From positions 1,812,928 through 1,876,927 of the forward strand of contig NW_025064882.1 of the NCBI RefSeq assembly GCF_019112545.1: a stretch of 64,000 nucleotides of DNA. Direction: 5' to 3'. A program made the position numbers and the translations under genes. The stretch is from Guyanagaster necrorhizus. Its lineage: Eukaryota; Basidiomycota; Agaricomycetes; Agaricales; Physalacriaceae. The notes beneath the pieces are model-generated. The model saw only the letters and a program-made list of their open reading frames with translations, made no database searches and was not told where the DNA came from. Below are positions 48,964-59,881 of the stretch, piece by piece (position 1 is the first letter of the stretch; each line of letters opens with the position of its first letter).

Positions 48964-50366
48964 ATGTTTATTGCTATCCATGTATGCACATGAATCGTAT
49001 GCTGGCTTCCTTGCACATTTTATGAGAACGAATGAGACTACGCACCAGTCTACCAAATAGTCTCTCTTACGTTCAATTATGTGACAGGACACCGCTGCAA
49101 TGACAGCATTCCGCAATTGTTGCTATCTTTGATACTCAATACTCTCATTGTTTGTTAAAAAGAAGTACATTACCCCTTACCCACTGGAAGCGCAATCAAC
49201 ATCAGGAGACTTCGACTTCAGTCATGCAAGGTTGGACTAGCATCAGAGTCTAGTCGGAATCGTATAAAAAGATCCAAAGTTTCCGCAGACGGAAATATGG
49301 TTACGATGGGACACACTCTATGTGCGATAGCTGCATTTTACATGCGGTACTCTCGCTGTCGGGCATTTGAAAACATCCAGTGTTAATCGTCCCGCCATTT
49401 GTACTAGGGCTTGCCACAGTTCCCGCCTACTAGGAGAATTGCATCTCCTCGGTTCATGTCTTACGGCTGTCTTTCGCCAGTTTGTTTCTGTGCTACTTGG
49501 AGCCTATTTCTCGAACGATAGTTTGAGCCATCGGAATATTCATGTATGAGGTAAATTTACTGGCCACACATAAAATTAGATCTCCCGAACCATTGTTTCT
49601 TGTGATTATGAAAAGTTTCGACACGGCTGTCTTTAGCCAATTTCCCTGTCGCATTCCTTAACCGACAGTTCGAGTTACTCGGTACGCTCCTGGTGAATGA
49701 GGTATACTTGCCGTTCCTACGGTAGTACCACATTATAATGTTGGAGAATATCCGTACGGACCGTATCGTTTACCCTTTTTGCCTTTCACCTGTCACTCGT
49801 TCTTACTTACCTTTTATATACATTCCCCTGTCCTTACTCGACCACTATATAAGTTTCACCATAGTTACCCGTATGCCTCAGTCGTTCCACAATCGCTGTG
49901 CCCGACTGAGGTACGTATACCTTACCAGGTGTAATATTATATTACTTACTATCCTTCGTAGCTCTTACTTATATTCTTCTGCTATTATATAAGCATTCTG
50001 AAACTGCAATACGTCCGAGTCGTCAGTCATCCTTAGCAGCAAATATTCAACTCGACCACCATAAGGTCATGTTCTCACCGTGACAACTATTCTCTCTGTC
50101 GATCAAGCCAACGTCGATACGTATCCATGAAACTTTTCGGAAGGAAGTGCAGCGACAACATCAGTTACATATGTGAAATGTGTCTTTCCCTCCGACATCA
50201 CCGCCTACGTCCCGCTCCTCTAGGATGAACGTCAGTCTTGAAGTGAATTGCATACGGGCCTCCCTGACTGCACAGTGCCGTTGATTGAAAAACACGCGCT
50301 GAAGTATAAATGAGTCACAGGAATGCCAATATCCTCCAGGAAAATTGGCCACCCTCGTCTACCGAT
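48964..50366. other. Intergenic region with weak direct repeat
   Basis: 1.4 kb without a supported gene. Imperfect direct repeats about 160 bp apart start with ACGGCTGTCTTT at 49463 and 49623, each followed by similar text ending GAATGAGGTA-like or TATGAGGTA-like. 49780-50000 is AT-rich. The TATA box of the next gene is at 50305. Confidence 0.45.
50305..50310 (+). promoter_or_regulatory. TATA box of Cys-rich gene copy C
   Basis: TATAAA in GAAGTATAAATGAGTC, 57 bp before the ATG at 50367. The leader after it (AATGCCAATATCCT) is also found before copy B (near 45173), so the copies share upstream sequence too. Confidence 0.5.
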
Positions 50367-50947
50367 ATGCGCTTCTCTCTCACTGCTCTAGTTCCCTTCG
50401 CTGGGCTCGTTGTCCCAGTTCTCTCCGGCATCGCCAAGGCTGAACACATGGGAGGCAAGCACACCACTTGGACTTGGCCCGGTAGCAGCAAGCCATGCCC
50501 CTCGGATGTCCATAATGATTGTCCTTGCCGGAAGGATGTATCATGTATGTTTGCTTCCACTGCTTGGTGCGCCTTTTGCCTCATTTTTGTACAGTCTGAA
50601 TGCGGGTTCAAGTGCCCCCCCACAGTGAGTCGACACCAACTGCACCTGGGAAACAGTGTTGAGAATAAGAGCGACTGGAAAGGATGAAAAAAGGGAAAGT
50701 ATAACCCCATTACCACTGGGTATGTTAACAAGGACACCTTTGAATTCGGTAAGCATATCTCTACTGCTAGTTTACGCTTACTCACTATTACAATCTAGAC
50801 TGCAAGAACCTCTGCAAGACTCATGAGAAATGTAATTCTTGCCGGGGTGCGTCCAAGTCATACATACGTTGTCTGACCGTCTTACCAGTAGAGAAGGCGG
50901 AGCAGTTCATATGCGCACTCTATGGAGAGACCATCAACATTATTTAA
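50367..50947 (+). pseudogene. Cys-rich small secreted protein gene, copy C (probably broken)
   Basis: The ATG at 50367 opens a clear signal peptide (MRFSLTALVPFAGLVVPVLS), then GSSKPCPSDVHNDCPCRKD and, across a possible intron, SECGFKCPPT. The frame conserved with copies A/B reads NKSDWKG, TGA, KKGKYNPITTGYVNKDTFEF; the TGA replaces a Trp codon (TGG) of the repeat copies. After an intron (GTAAGC...TCTAG) follows DCKNLCKTHEKCNSCR, another intron (GTGCGT...CCAG), and VEKAEQFICALYGETINII with TAA at 50945-50947. A conserved WEADYEYGHKDHKDYY follows in the +1 frame. Either the gene is dead, or it makes only the short N-terminal Cys-rich peptide. The family is unknown to me. Confidence 0.55.
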
Positions 50948-52817
50948 AACCTGGGAGGCTGACTATGAATATGGCCACAAGGATCACAAAGATTACTATA
51001 CTGTTCCCGGAACGCCCAGTTTTCTAGATGTGACATTTAGTAGAGTTTCATATAGGACTTTGTATATTTTACTGTATGCCATTCGCATGTGGTCCTTTTC
51101 CCTTTCATGCTTTCAAGTCTGTATAGTAAAGATAAGCCTGCCTCCGTAAAGATGTTTCTTGTGGTGATGCGTGACAACCATAGACGGACTTCACATTTGA
51201 GCAGCATACGATTTTTGTGCAGACATATAGCGTTTGACATTGAAATGCAGAGTAGATGATAATATACTACAACGCAGGATGATGGGTACGGAGATTTCTA
51301 CCGCTATCCGCTGGTCCGCCTCTTCTACCGTCTCACAGGTCCTTTACATGACGCAGCCTTCTTAGCGTCACACCCAAATACCCCCTCTGGATTGATAATC
51401 CATATCCGGTCCTCCTGGGAAGACTAACGCCACATATGCTTGAGAAAGGGCCGACGCTTCTTCGTATATTGCCATTGACGTGAACTTGTAGGCATCATCT
51501 CAATGACAAGAGTGCCTCCGAGCTGCCCAACGGTGATGACGCACGGCTCCTCCATCACGATGGCATTCTCGTTGAAGCAGTCAAAGATTTCGGACGCAAA
51601 AGCCACATTGGTCTCATCAAGGACGATGGTTTCCTCGCCATTGCCTCATTCTTCAAGCATTGCACGGATGGCATCAAGAAGCGCGGATTCGTTGAGTACC
51701 TTTTGTCCGTCGTTCTTAGCATGGCTGTTTGATCGTGTCATGTGCATGATCTATCCATCGCGATAGGGCAAGTAGCGTTTAGACAGGCAACCGGAAACCG
51801 AAGACTGCTTCATCGAGCGAATCGTAAGATCAATGAGAGAAACGGAAGGGACTAAGACTCCGACACGAGAAGATCATATTCTCCGCACATACATCTGCGT
51901 TTACCCCAGTGTGCAGGACATGTTTATCATTGAAGCCCAGTCTTTCCCAGAGCCGTTGCACGAACTGGTTGCCTTATGGTCCTGTGATAACGTACGGGAG
52001 GTCGCTGCCAATAAGAAGACGTGCCCCCTGAGTGACGATGTGGGTCAGACGGCCCAGATGGTGCTGCTGTGCTGGAAGGAATACGAGTTAGGGGAGAAGG
52101 TCATCATTGCATTTGGGTACATAATACGGCGAAAGATACTACAGTGAGACCGAAGGGTAAACGCGAAGGTTGCTTCGGCCAAACCGGCTGTCAAGGAATG
52201 GGCAAAGAACAGGAGCGTATCCGAAGCCGGAAAGAGGGCTCTCCCAGAGGAAATGAACATCATGATCAGCCAGGTATCTCTCATTTCCCTGAGTGGCGTT
52301 TCCATGTTGCCTCTGCGATCACCGGTAAGAAATTATTGGCGGAAGATGCATTTATACTAGACAACCCCGCCTGGGTATACATGTTGATCAACTGCGAAAA
52401 TTTGCCACGACACATTAATCACATTTGGGTGAACCAAGCTCAGCATACTCACTGAAAGCAACAAGTCTTCCCTGGATGGGAAAACTAATGTTTTCCCACC
52501 AACCCACCAACCGACTGCCGGGGCATCAAAGAATGCTATTTTGCGGATCTCCAACCAAGCAGTGGGGAATCTGGCGGACATAGCCAGCGGTTTTTTGGAG
52601 ACATACACAACTGTCAGTAGGACCCATTGAGATATTACCATCGACGATGGAGAGTGTGAGATGATGGGTGATGCATGCCGAAAATATAGTAAGTGATACT
52701 GTATGGAGAAGCCTATAGAGCTAGGTACATACGGCCGCCAGGCAGAATGAGACTTTCAGATACTGCTGTAGCATAGGACCATTAGGGCATTATGAAGATG
52801 AAGGGTAATAACATCCT
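50948..52817. other. Intergenic region with possible relics
   Basis: 1.9 kb. Minus strand 51424-51760 reads in one frame HMTRSNSHAKNDGQKVLNES and, after an in-frame stop, GEETIVLDETNVAFASEIFD, EEPCVITVGQLGGTLVIEM. Plus strand 51897-52140 has QDMFIIEAQSFPEPLHELVA and, in the next frame, AKVASAKPAVKEWAKNRSVS. These look like decayed coding pieces of unknown origin; none could be assembled or named. Confidence 0.35.
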
Positions 52818-54505
52818 TCATACAGTTGTTTGCTTCGCTTTCTCTCTAGTAAGGCGTCCCTTTCCCCGTGCCATCTCAACTTCGCCCCACATGGCTTCTG
52901 ATTCGCTGAAAACCAGCAGTTCTTCATCATATTCCTGGAAGAATCTCGAGATCTCTAGATCAAATGTCTCGTTGCCGAGACTCCGGATGGCATTCCGTAC
53001 GCCAGCAAAAAAGGCATCGAGAACAGCGAGATTATGAAGAACCAATAACGAGTGTGCCGACATCTCATGTGTATGCAGCAGGTGATGTAAATATGCTCGT
53101 GTGAACGGTTGTCCAACCTCACCGCCATTTGGTGCACTCTCATCTAATGAGGAGTGGCTTATCCGTGTATGCGGGGATAGAGGTGAACAGGCCCCGCACA
53201 TACAGACAGGCACATCACCGTTGCGAGTCGCTTCTCCGATAAAACAGTTTGCTAATGGAGCGAAGTCTTCTGCATATGATGGATCGAAAAGATTATGACC
53301 AAGGTCCTGTTTCCCATTCGACCGCCGCCGAGTTCCCCAATTACCTACAGGGAAGCTAAAATCCAACGCTATTCCGATATCAGCGGCCCTCTGAGCCCAC
53401 TGAGCATCGAAAAGATCTACCCCAATTTGCTGAATTAAGGTCAACATCTCATGAGGTGACTTCGAAGAGTTCACGAGACGAATTTTATGGGTCGGTAGAG
53501 GGAACAGTGATGAGCGTAGTAAGGGAACGATGTCGGATGTTTTGATGCCAGGATCTGTCGTAACAGGAGATGTATCGATATTAATGACTCCGGACAAGGC
53601 CAGGCGAAGTGGGACCAGGTCCAATTGGTACCCTGTGACGCCTTCATCCAGTGACTTCAGTGGCTTGACCATGTCCGCATCCTTGCCATGCAGGGTCTCG
53701 AGAAGACTCTCAGAAAAAGCCGTTCGCGCCGCGATGCTGGCTCCACCTGCGAGATGGACAAATACATTGAACGGATGTGAACCCTCGATGGGTTGAAGGA
53801 AGTGAGTTAACCAAGTGAATGACCGCTCAATGCTTTTGGTTAGTCGTTTCTGAGAATACGGTGATGGATTGAAAGGGGTATCAGACAGAGGGACGACGAT
53901 ATCAGGTTTGCAGGCGAGGGCATATGATCGCCACTCGTCTGGTGAAACCTACAGCATCAAAACATAAGCTCGTGCAGGCCAGACGGTATTGTAGGGTGCG
54001 CACCTTACGAACGCCACGGATGGTATTGGCTGAGACGAAGGCATTTCCGTTCGAAGGCACCTCTCGTCCATCGTGAGGATCTCGAAGGGACATCGAGACT
54101 ACACATTTGTCAGAAGGATATCCAAGAAAACGATGAAGAGGGTCCTGTCCGGTCTGCAGTGTCGGGACGGGAGGTTTATGCTCTAGACTACGATGAAGAT
54201 GCGAGGTTCAGATGAGAACCACGGCAGCTCACCATTGATAACAACCGATAAACTCACAAAGTCTCAAATGGAACGTGTACCCAGCGCACACTTGAACATT
54301 GCTTGTATTGTTCTCTGGAAAGATGAGGTACCACGCCGCGCGATGTATTAACAATGACTCCAGGGGTGTCGATATCGATGTTACCGTCGCCGTTTCGCGT
54401 CAACGAGAGAGTTCCTACGCGAGGAGAAAATAAGGATTTCGATATGCTTGCCTGCGCAATGGTGAAGGATAAGGAGCATGACTGTCTCGATGTCGACATC
54501 GGCAT
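52818..54505 (-). CDS. QTRT2: Queuine tRNA-ribosyltransferase accessory subunit 2 (QTRT2-like)
   Basis: Non-catalytic partner in the eukaryotic TGT complex that puts queuine into position 34 of certain tRNAs; in animals it is linked to mitochondria. It starts MPMSTSRQSCSLSFTIAQAS at 54505. TGT-family features are RVGTLSLTRNGDGNIDIDTP, GVIVNTSRGVVPHLSREQYK and VPFETFLEHKPPVPTLQTGQ (joined across an intron), then SMSLRDPHDGREVPSNGNAF, EGVTGYQLDLVPLRLALSGV and the zinc site VCMCGACSP...TRAYLHHLLHTHE. There are about 26 extra residues between the Cys cluster and TRAYLHH. The C-terminus ends EKAKQTTV at 52818. It starts 114 bp after the stop of the M28-like gene on the same strand. Confidence 0.88.
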
Positions 54506-54619
54506 CAGTGTTGAACCTTGCTAGGTTTCTCCGAGCTTTGACAAACATCACCAATTCAAAGTAAGTACTGTTACATAGGTATACGCGACTTTCTTGATAA
54601 TCATGTCTAACTGGCAAAA

Positions 54620-56654
54620 TCACTGTCCAACCGAGTAATAAGCGTCAAAATAATGTTTATCTGCTCGACCGCGACTGGTATCGACAACTTGCTCCACCCA
54701 CCATCCACCATTGCTGCCCACAAATAGTCTGGTTGTGGTATAATTCTGTCATGAAAAGGAAATTCAGATACGACGACGTCGAAGGGTTGGAAATCCTTAC
54801 CCGAGTGTTGGGAGACGGGAATGGCCCATTGTACTGCTCCCGCCAGCTCCGTACCTTGGAATGTTACATCAACAAAGGTGGGCCCAAATGAGGGACATGA
54901 ACGCGTACCATCTGGACCTGACACCATTGACACTTTGGGGATAAAGAAGAGCCATTCGTATATCTTGATCAGACCCGTTAAAGGAATGCAGATACGAATG
55001 ACGCAGCAATGTACTCCGAGACGAGCTATTTCTAAGAGAAGGTGGCGGAAAAGTGAGGTGGGCGAAGACGGCAATAACAATAGTACTCACGCCATGGTCC
55101 ACATAGGCTCAATCTTTCCTGTCGCTCTGTATTCTGGAGCTCCGTTGCTAAAATCGTCTTTCCATTCAGACGCTCCAAAATGTTCACAAACGACTGCGGC
55201 TACAGCATTTGCCAGTAGTTCAGGACGCTCTGTCATCCAAAGTGTTTCACTCAGATGTCCACCGGACATGTGTCCCGTCGTAATAACGAAACTAAATCGC
55301 CAATAAAATCAAACACACTATGAGATGAAGGGAAGAGAGCATACTCGATATTGATTCTCGGCCGGTGACGGGAAAAATATTCCGCCATTGTAAGAAGTAG
55401 GATGGGACCTGATATCTCATTGTTTAGGAAAGTGTAGGGAAAACCAAACGTAACCTACCATTTTCTTCGATGATTGAAGGTCCGTCACCTGTTCTCTACC
55501 CATTAGATTGAATACTTGACTCGGCCGAAAACACTTACTATGAGTATATACAATAATGGTTTCATTACCTCCCGCAGTGCCCGCCAAGTGCCCAATAACC
55601 GTTTGAGTCGACGCGTTATAACTTGGCGCGTCTAAGACGACAGTCGCCGTGTCCACTTCGTCATCTTTGATTAGCTGGCGTATTGTCTCGCCGGTGGAAT
55701 TTCCAACGTATAGAGCAGGAACCTCGTTTGGAACGTATTGATCGTCGGAGCCGTCGTTTGGTAGGAACTGCAAGGCCGCATTGTCGTCTGAAGTATGGAC
55801 CCAAGATGCCACAACAGCAGATACACCGCGAGCCTTCATCTCCGTCCAGTTCAAGGTTTTGGCTGATTGCCAATGTGGATTGGTCAGATTTCCAAGCTGT
55901 TAGACGTCTATTAGTTGAGAAAAGTGTGATAAAGTTGAATGCACCTCTGGAATGTCGTCGGGGTCAACACTAGAACTAAGTTTACGGAAGGAAAAGCTTC
56001 AGAAAACATCTAATTAATATTTTTAGACATCTTACCCAAGTAATCTATAGCCTGGTAACGAATAGTTCCTTGTCGGACTTGGGTTGTCGAAAAACAGGAC
56101 AGTTCCAGGAGCCTCTGACCGAACCTGAGTCAGGTTGAGCGTGCTTTCATCGGCGGTCTCGTCGGAATGAAGACCAAATGTTCCTCCGTCAGCCATTGGT
56201 GCTGTAACTCCCTCCAATCCACTGTTGCCACTGTACGGCCAGAATCCCGTAGTCGGTAGCACGGTGGATGTACCATTACGAAGGTTCAGTGTGAGAGACC
56301 ACCATCGTGCATCCCATCTGCATAACGAGGCGACAGTGAGAACAGTGTGAGTGCAGAATAATTCTATTCACCTATTGATAGTATAATTCAGCATGTCGAC
56401 TGTCAGACCCGCAATTCGCATCGATGTCGCAACAGACTCCGTTAAGGTGTTCTGGTTGTCGTTACCCGCTTCATGATAGGTCCACGTCAGAAAGGCAAGT
56501 AAGAGAATGAGTTCAACATACTCCATCGTGGCCCTCTGAGATTGGTTTGATACAACCTATCGCTGAGTAACTGTCGAAGTCGCTGATCGAGCTCTGGAGT
56601 ACAGACCCCAGTCCAGGATGATGAAAGCAGCAGGAGAGCGGTCCAGAGGAGCAT
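54620..56654 (-). CDS. Secretory-pathway M28-like peptidase / PA-domain protein
   Basis: It starts MLLWTALLLLSSSWTGVCTP at 56654, a signal peptide. A 53-bp intron joins GPRW to TGNDNQNTLTESVATSMRIA. Then WDARWWSLTLNLRNGTSTVL, DGGTFGLHSDETADESTLNL, and a PA-like region (ARGVSAVVASWVHTSDDNAA; NEVPALYVGNSTGETIRQLI). The peptidase-like core has TVIGHLAGTAGGNETIIVYT, HSDGPSIIEENGPILLLTMA, RINIEFVITTGHMSGGHLSE. The end is WYGAGGSSTMGHSRLPTLG, GLFVGSNGGWWVEQVVDTSR, HYFDAYYSVGQ with TGA at 54620-54622. The core resembles M28 zinc aminopeptidases in order (H-x-D, E-E), but spacing of the metal ligands differs, so activity is uncertain. N-glycosylation sites are frequent. Length ~590 aa. Confidence 0.8.
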
Positions 56655-57500
56655 TTTTGCAGTGAAGGGACACACGCATCGGATCCCATATGGTTTCTAC
56701 TTATACTGTAGAGGATCAGCGGCGTAAAGAGATAAGAATAGAAGGCGCAAGCGCACATCAGGGTCAGAAGCAAAAAGGTCTTGTCGCTATTTGGCGGAAA
56801 TCATTATGACAGTCCACTCCAAGGTGGCAATAACGTTACCCAGTTTGGTGACACCTCATGTGCGAGGTCAACCTAATGCCTGTGACGATGTGAGAGAAAG
56901 CGAAGGCATCTTATCCCTAAATAATATTTGAGGGATGCGTAGCGTCATCGAGAAGAAAAGCCAAAAGTAGCACGTCTTCGAGTGGATCAAAGCTTCTAGC
57001 ATGCATGCTCTTCCGATCTACGACGCTCGGGGGTAGCAGCCATGAAAGCGAAGATGCATATTGGTTCTTTGTATCTCTTGCGGTTCATTGACACCTTTAA
57101 CGTTCTCTTGGGGAGGGGGGAGATAAGTAGGTTAAAGAATTCATTTAGGGTGAAAAGATGAAGTTTCGACAGTCTAAATGGATCATTAAGTCATAGGAAA
57201 TAAGAGTGAGCGCTTACGTTGGTGGCAGACCTTGAAAGGATGGCCGGAGGTTCAAACAAGTCAAGTTATCGTAGGTAGTCTCACCAATCTACGTGATCCA
57301 CGATCAACGAAGCATGAGGCGAGCACTGATTAATTCCGTCTCTAGAACATCAGTTGTCGCAAAACTACTACACGTGGACAAGCCCGAACCCATACATGTA
57401 TAGGTACTCTACAGGATATATTGAGAATTTTTGCTGGTCATAGATTTCCCGGGCTTATTACATACATCATCATCCCCAGGAGCATGGAGCATGTGTGAGC
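56655..57500. other. Intergenic region
   Basis: About 850 bp between the M28-like gene start and the ZUO1 stop. A G run (57111-57120) and AT-rich stretches are seen, but no coding sequence. A hydrophobic minus-strand frame (56690-56773) upstream of the ATG is in a different frame from the signal peptide. Confidence 0.5.
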
Positions 57501-58958
57501 CTAAGCTGCACCAGCCTCGGCTTCTGCAGCTCTTTGCAGTCTCCTGGCCTTCTTGGCAGCGTTGGCAGCAGCAGCCTTTTGCTTCTTTGCTTCAGCCCTA
57601 GCGACCTGGTGGGCAGATTAATACGGTAAGGACGGAACATAGCAAAGGCATACCTTCTCCTCCTCCTCCTTCTTTTTCTTTTCCGCCTCTTGTTCGGCCT
57701 TACTCTTCCCTCCTTTAGGTGTGTTCACTCCTGAGGCGGGGGCGGATTTTGCGGCTTTCTTCAACTCCTTTGCTTCTTTCTCTTCTTGCTTGATGCGCTT
57801 GATACGGGGATCCAAGCTGCGACCAGAGAAACATTTAGAAAGTTGTGTACTGTTATGGTTGAAGCCGCCTACCTCAGAGTATGATCAACTATTTTTCTCA
57901 CACGCGCAATGTCCTCTTTCTTGCGCCTGGCACGCTCGCTCTTGTTCTTCTTTTCGGTATAGCGTTTATCATCACGGCTACAGAAAAAGAAACGATCGTC
58001 AATCAAAGTCCTGAGGATGAAAAGGGTATTATGAACCTGTCACTTCCTTCATTGACCTCCTTGTCATACCACTCGAAACTCCGCCAGCTATCAAAGTTGT
58101 ACCAGAAATCGTAGAAGCCTTCAACATGTTGCTTGCTGGCATCGATGCTGCCAAGCATTGGTACAGGTTGTTTCTTCGAAAACCTGGCCTCCCGCTCGAA
58201 AATGGGCGTGAAAGCTTGTATGAAATCTAGCTTGTCCGACTTGATGGACTGTGCCGTAGGAAGATCATCTTCCAATTCCTCCAGCAGCTGTGGATCTGCG
58301 GAATCGAATTGTCTACGTTTCTCAGGGTTAGTGAGTACCTCGTGGGCTTTTTGGATGCATTTGAAAAAGGCGTCATCGTTGGTGTTGAGATTGATTCCGG
58401 AGAGGAGAGGGGTGGCACTCGGCGGAGTCGACGTCGTAACTTTCTTGTCAGGATGATGTTTCAAGACCTTCTTTCGGTCTGTTTGCAAAACTGTCATTGC
58501 AGAAGACAAAAAATAAAATAGAAGGGAAACATACGGGCAACCTTGATTTGCTCGGGCGTAGATTTGTACCTAAGATGAGACAGACCCAGCACGGCATAGT
58601 GGTCTTGTTTCTGTCAACGTGATTAGAGATGAGGAAGATGTGCAGGGCGACCATATACCTTCCACTCCTTGGGATCTAGCGCCAAGAGCACCTCGGTTTC
58701 CTGTTCATCACCGACACCCAGATCGTCTTCACTATTTGAAGACGCGCCCTTGAGCTCCTCGAGTCGTTGGCGTTCCTTCTCATTGTGGAAGTCGTGCTTC
58801 AAGAAGGAACCCTGATGATGGATGGTTAATCGAAGATGTTCGATAAATGCGGGGCCTGCGGGCAAAAGCCGTCGTTTTTTGAAGGACGAGAGTTGCGACA
58901 CTGCAGCGTCGGGAGCTTTGTAAGCCTTCGGTAACGGATTCGTCTGTACCGTTGCCAT
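57501..58958 (-). CDS. ZUO1: Zuotin, ribosome-associated J-protein
   Basis: Forms the ribosome-associated complex with Ssz1 and stimulates Ssb-type Hsp70 on nascent chains. It starts MATVQTNPLPKAYKAPDAAV at 58958. The N-terminal region (PAGPAFIEHLRLTIHHQGSF; DPKEWK) joins KQDHYAVLGLSHLRYKSTPE and KKVLKHHPDKKVTTSTPPSA, with HPD intact. Zuotin homology follows (FKCIQKAHEVLTNPEKRRQF, RFSKKQPVPMLGSIDASKQH, EGFYDFWYNFDSWRSFEWYD), then the charged ribosome-binding region (KRYTEKKNKSERARRKKEDI; IKQEEKEAKELKKAAKSAPA) and an Ala-rich end (KQKAAAANAAKKARRLQRAA). The stop is at 57501. No Myb/SANT domains, as in fungal rather than animal homologues. About five introns. Confidence 0.94.
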
Positions 58959-59011
58959 CGTTGAACTCGATGCGCAAAAGAAAAAAAAAGAATATAGGGT
59001 GGAGTACGTAA

Positions 59012-59206
59012 TCAGAACATGGTTGAGTCGGAGATTGAAAGACCATCGGGATTCCCGCCGTACTTGTTGCGGGCGGGAGCTAGTTGGATGGATTTGAAAC
59101 GCGATGACTGCAGCTCATTAGTTAACTCTGACAAACCGCCCCTCAAGTCCCTGAGGCGTGAACGCTCGTTGCCAGCGGCGTTCACTTTGAATTTCATCCA
59201 TTCCAT
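59012..59206 (-). CDS. 64-codon ORF in the ZUO1 leader (uORF or small gene)
   Basis: ATG at 59206 (MEWMKFKVNAAGNERSRLRD), then LRGGLSELTNELQSSRFKSI and PARNKYGGNPDGLSISDSTM, stop at 59012. It ends 53 bp before the ZUO1 ATG on the same strand, so it lies in the probable 5' leader of ZUO1. Its composition (charged helix, then Gly/Asn/Ser turn-rich end) looks protein-like, but I do not recognise a family. It could be a small independent gene, the first cistron of a shared transcript, or a chance uORF. Confidence 0.35.
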   Translation of the reverse strand: MEWMKFKVNAAGNERSRLRDLRGGLSELTNELQSSRFKSIQLAPARNKYGGNPDGLSISDSTMF

Positions 59207-59881
59207 CTATGTATAATCTATGTTCAGTATGTAACTTGACGCAATCTCCATGGAATAAATGCTGTGAATAGTTTGATGGAAGACTGTCCGAGGCCTCTCC
59301 GATACTGGGATTCGGAATCCCTGGATCAAACCGACCCTAGACCTCAGTGAGGGTTGAGCATCAGCATTCACTTGACCGGTGATTATGGAATGTGGCTGAA
59401 ACGGAGGGCTAGATTCTGGAGGCACTTGCTATTCCTTTTGAATAGTCTTGGTCCATAGAGAAAGCTCAAGTAGTAGATACTACATAGTAGTTAAACCCCC
59501 AGTCATATTATATAGCGTTATTCATCATGCCTTGTCCACAGGCGTCATCAACGCCACACAACCTGTACAGAGCGACCATCGGATCGAAAGTGATGGTTCC
59601 GGTGAATGACCAAAGTCCGCGCATATGCGCCAATATAAAACAGGGCGAGTGAGATAGACGAACAGATGACCCTACATCCTGATTTTGAGAAGATGAAAAG
59701 TCAAAACCCTCGGTGTTCCAACGCCACGGAAAATAAAGATTTGTATGTGTCTAATGATACAACGATGCTTTGATATGAAACAAAATCCTGAAAAAGGAGC
59801 ATAGGCAAGATATAAACAAAAAAGTGCATGGATGGTGGGTATACGATGCGCAAGAAAAAAAGAAAAAAAGAAAATTTGGGA
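59207..59881. other. Intergenic region
   Basis: About 670 bp between the small ORF and the thioesterase stop. Purine-rich tract AAAAAAAGAAAAAAAGAAAA at 59853-59874. No supported gene. Confidence 0.5.
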
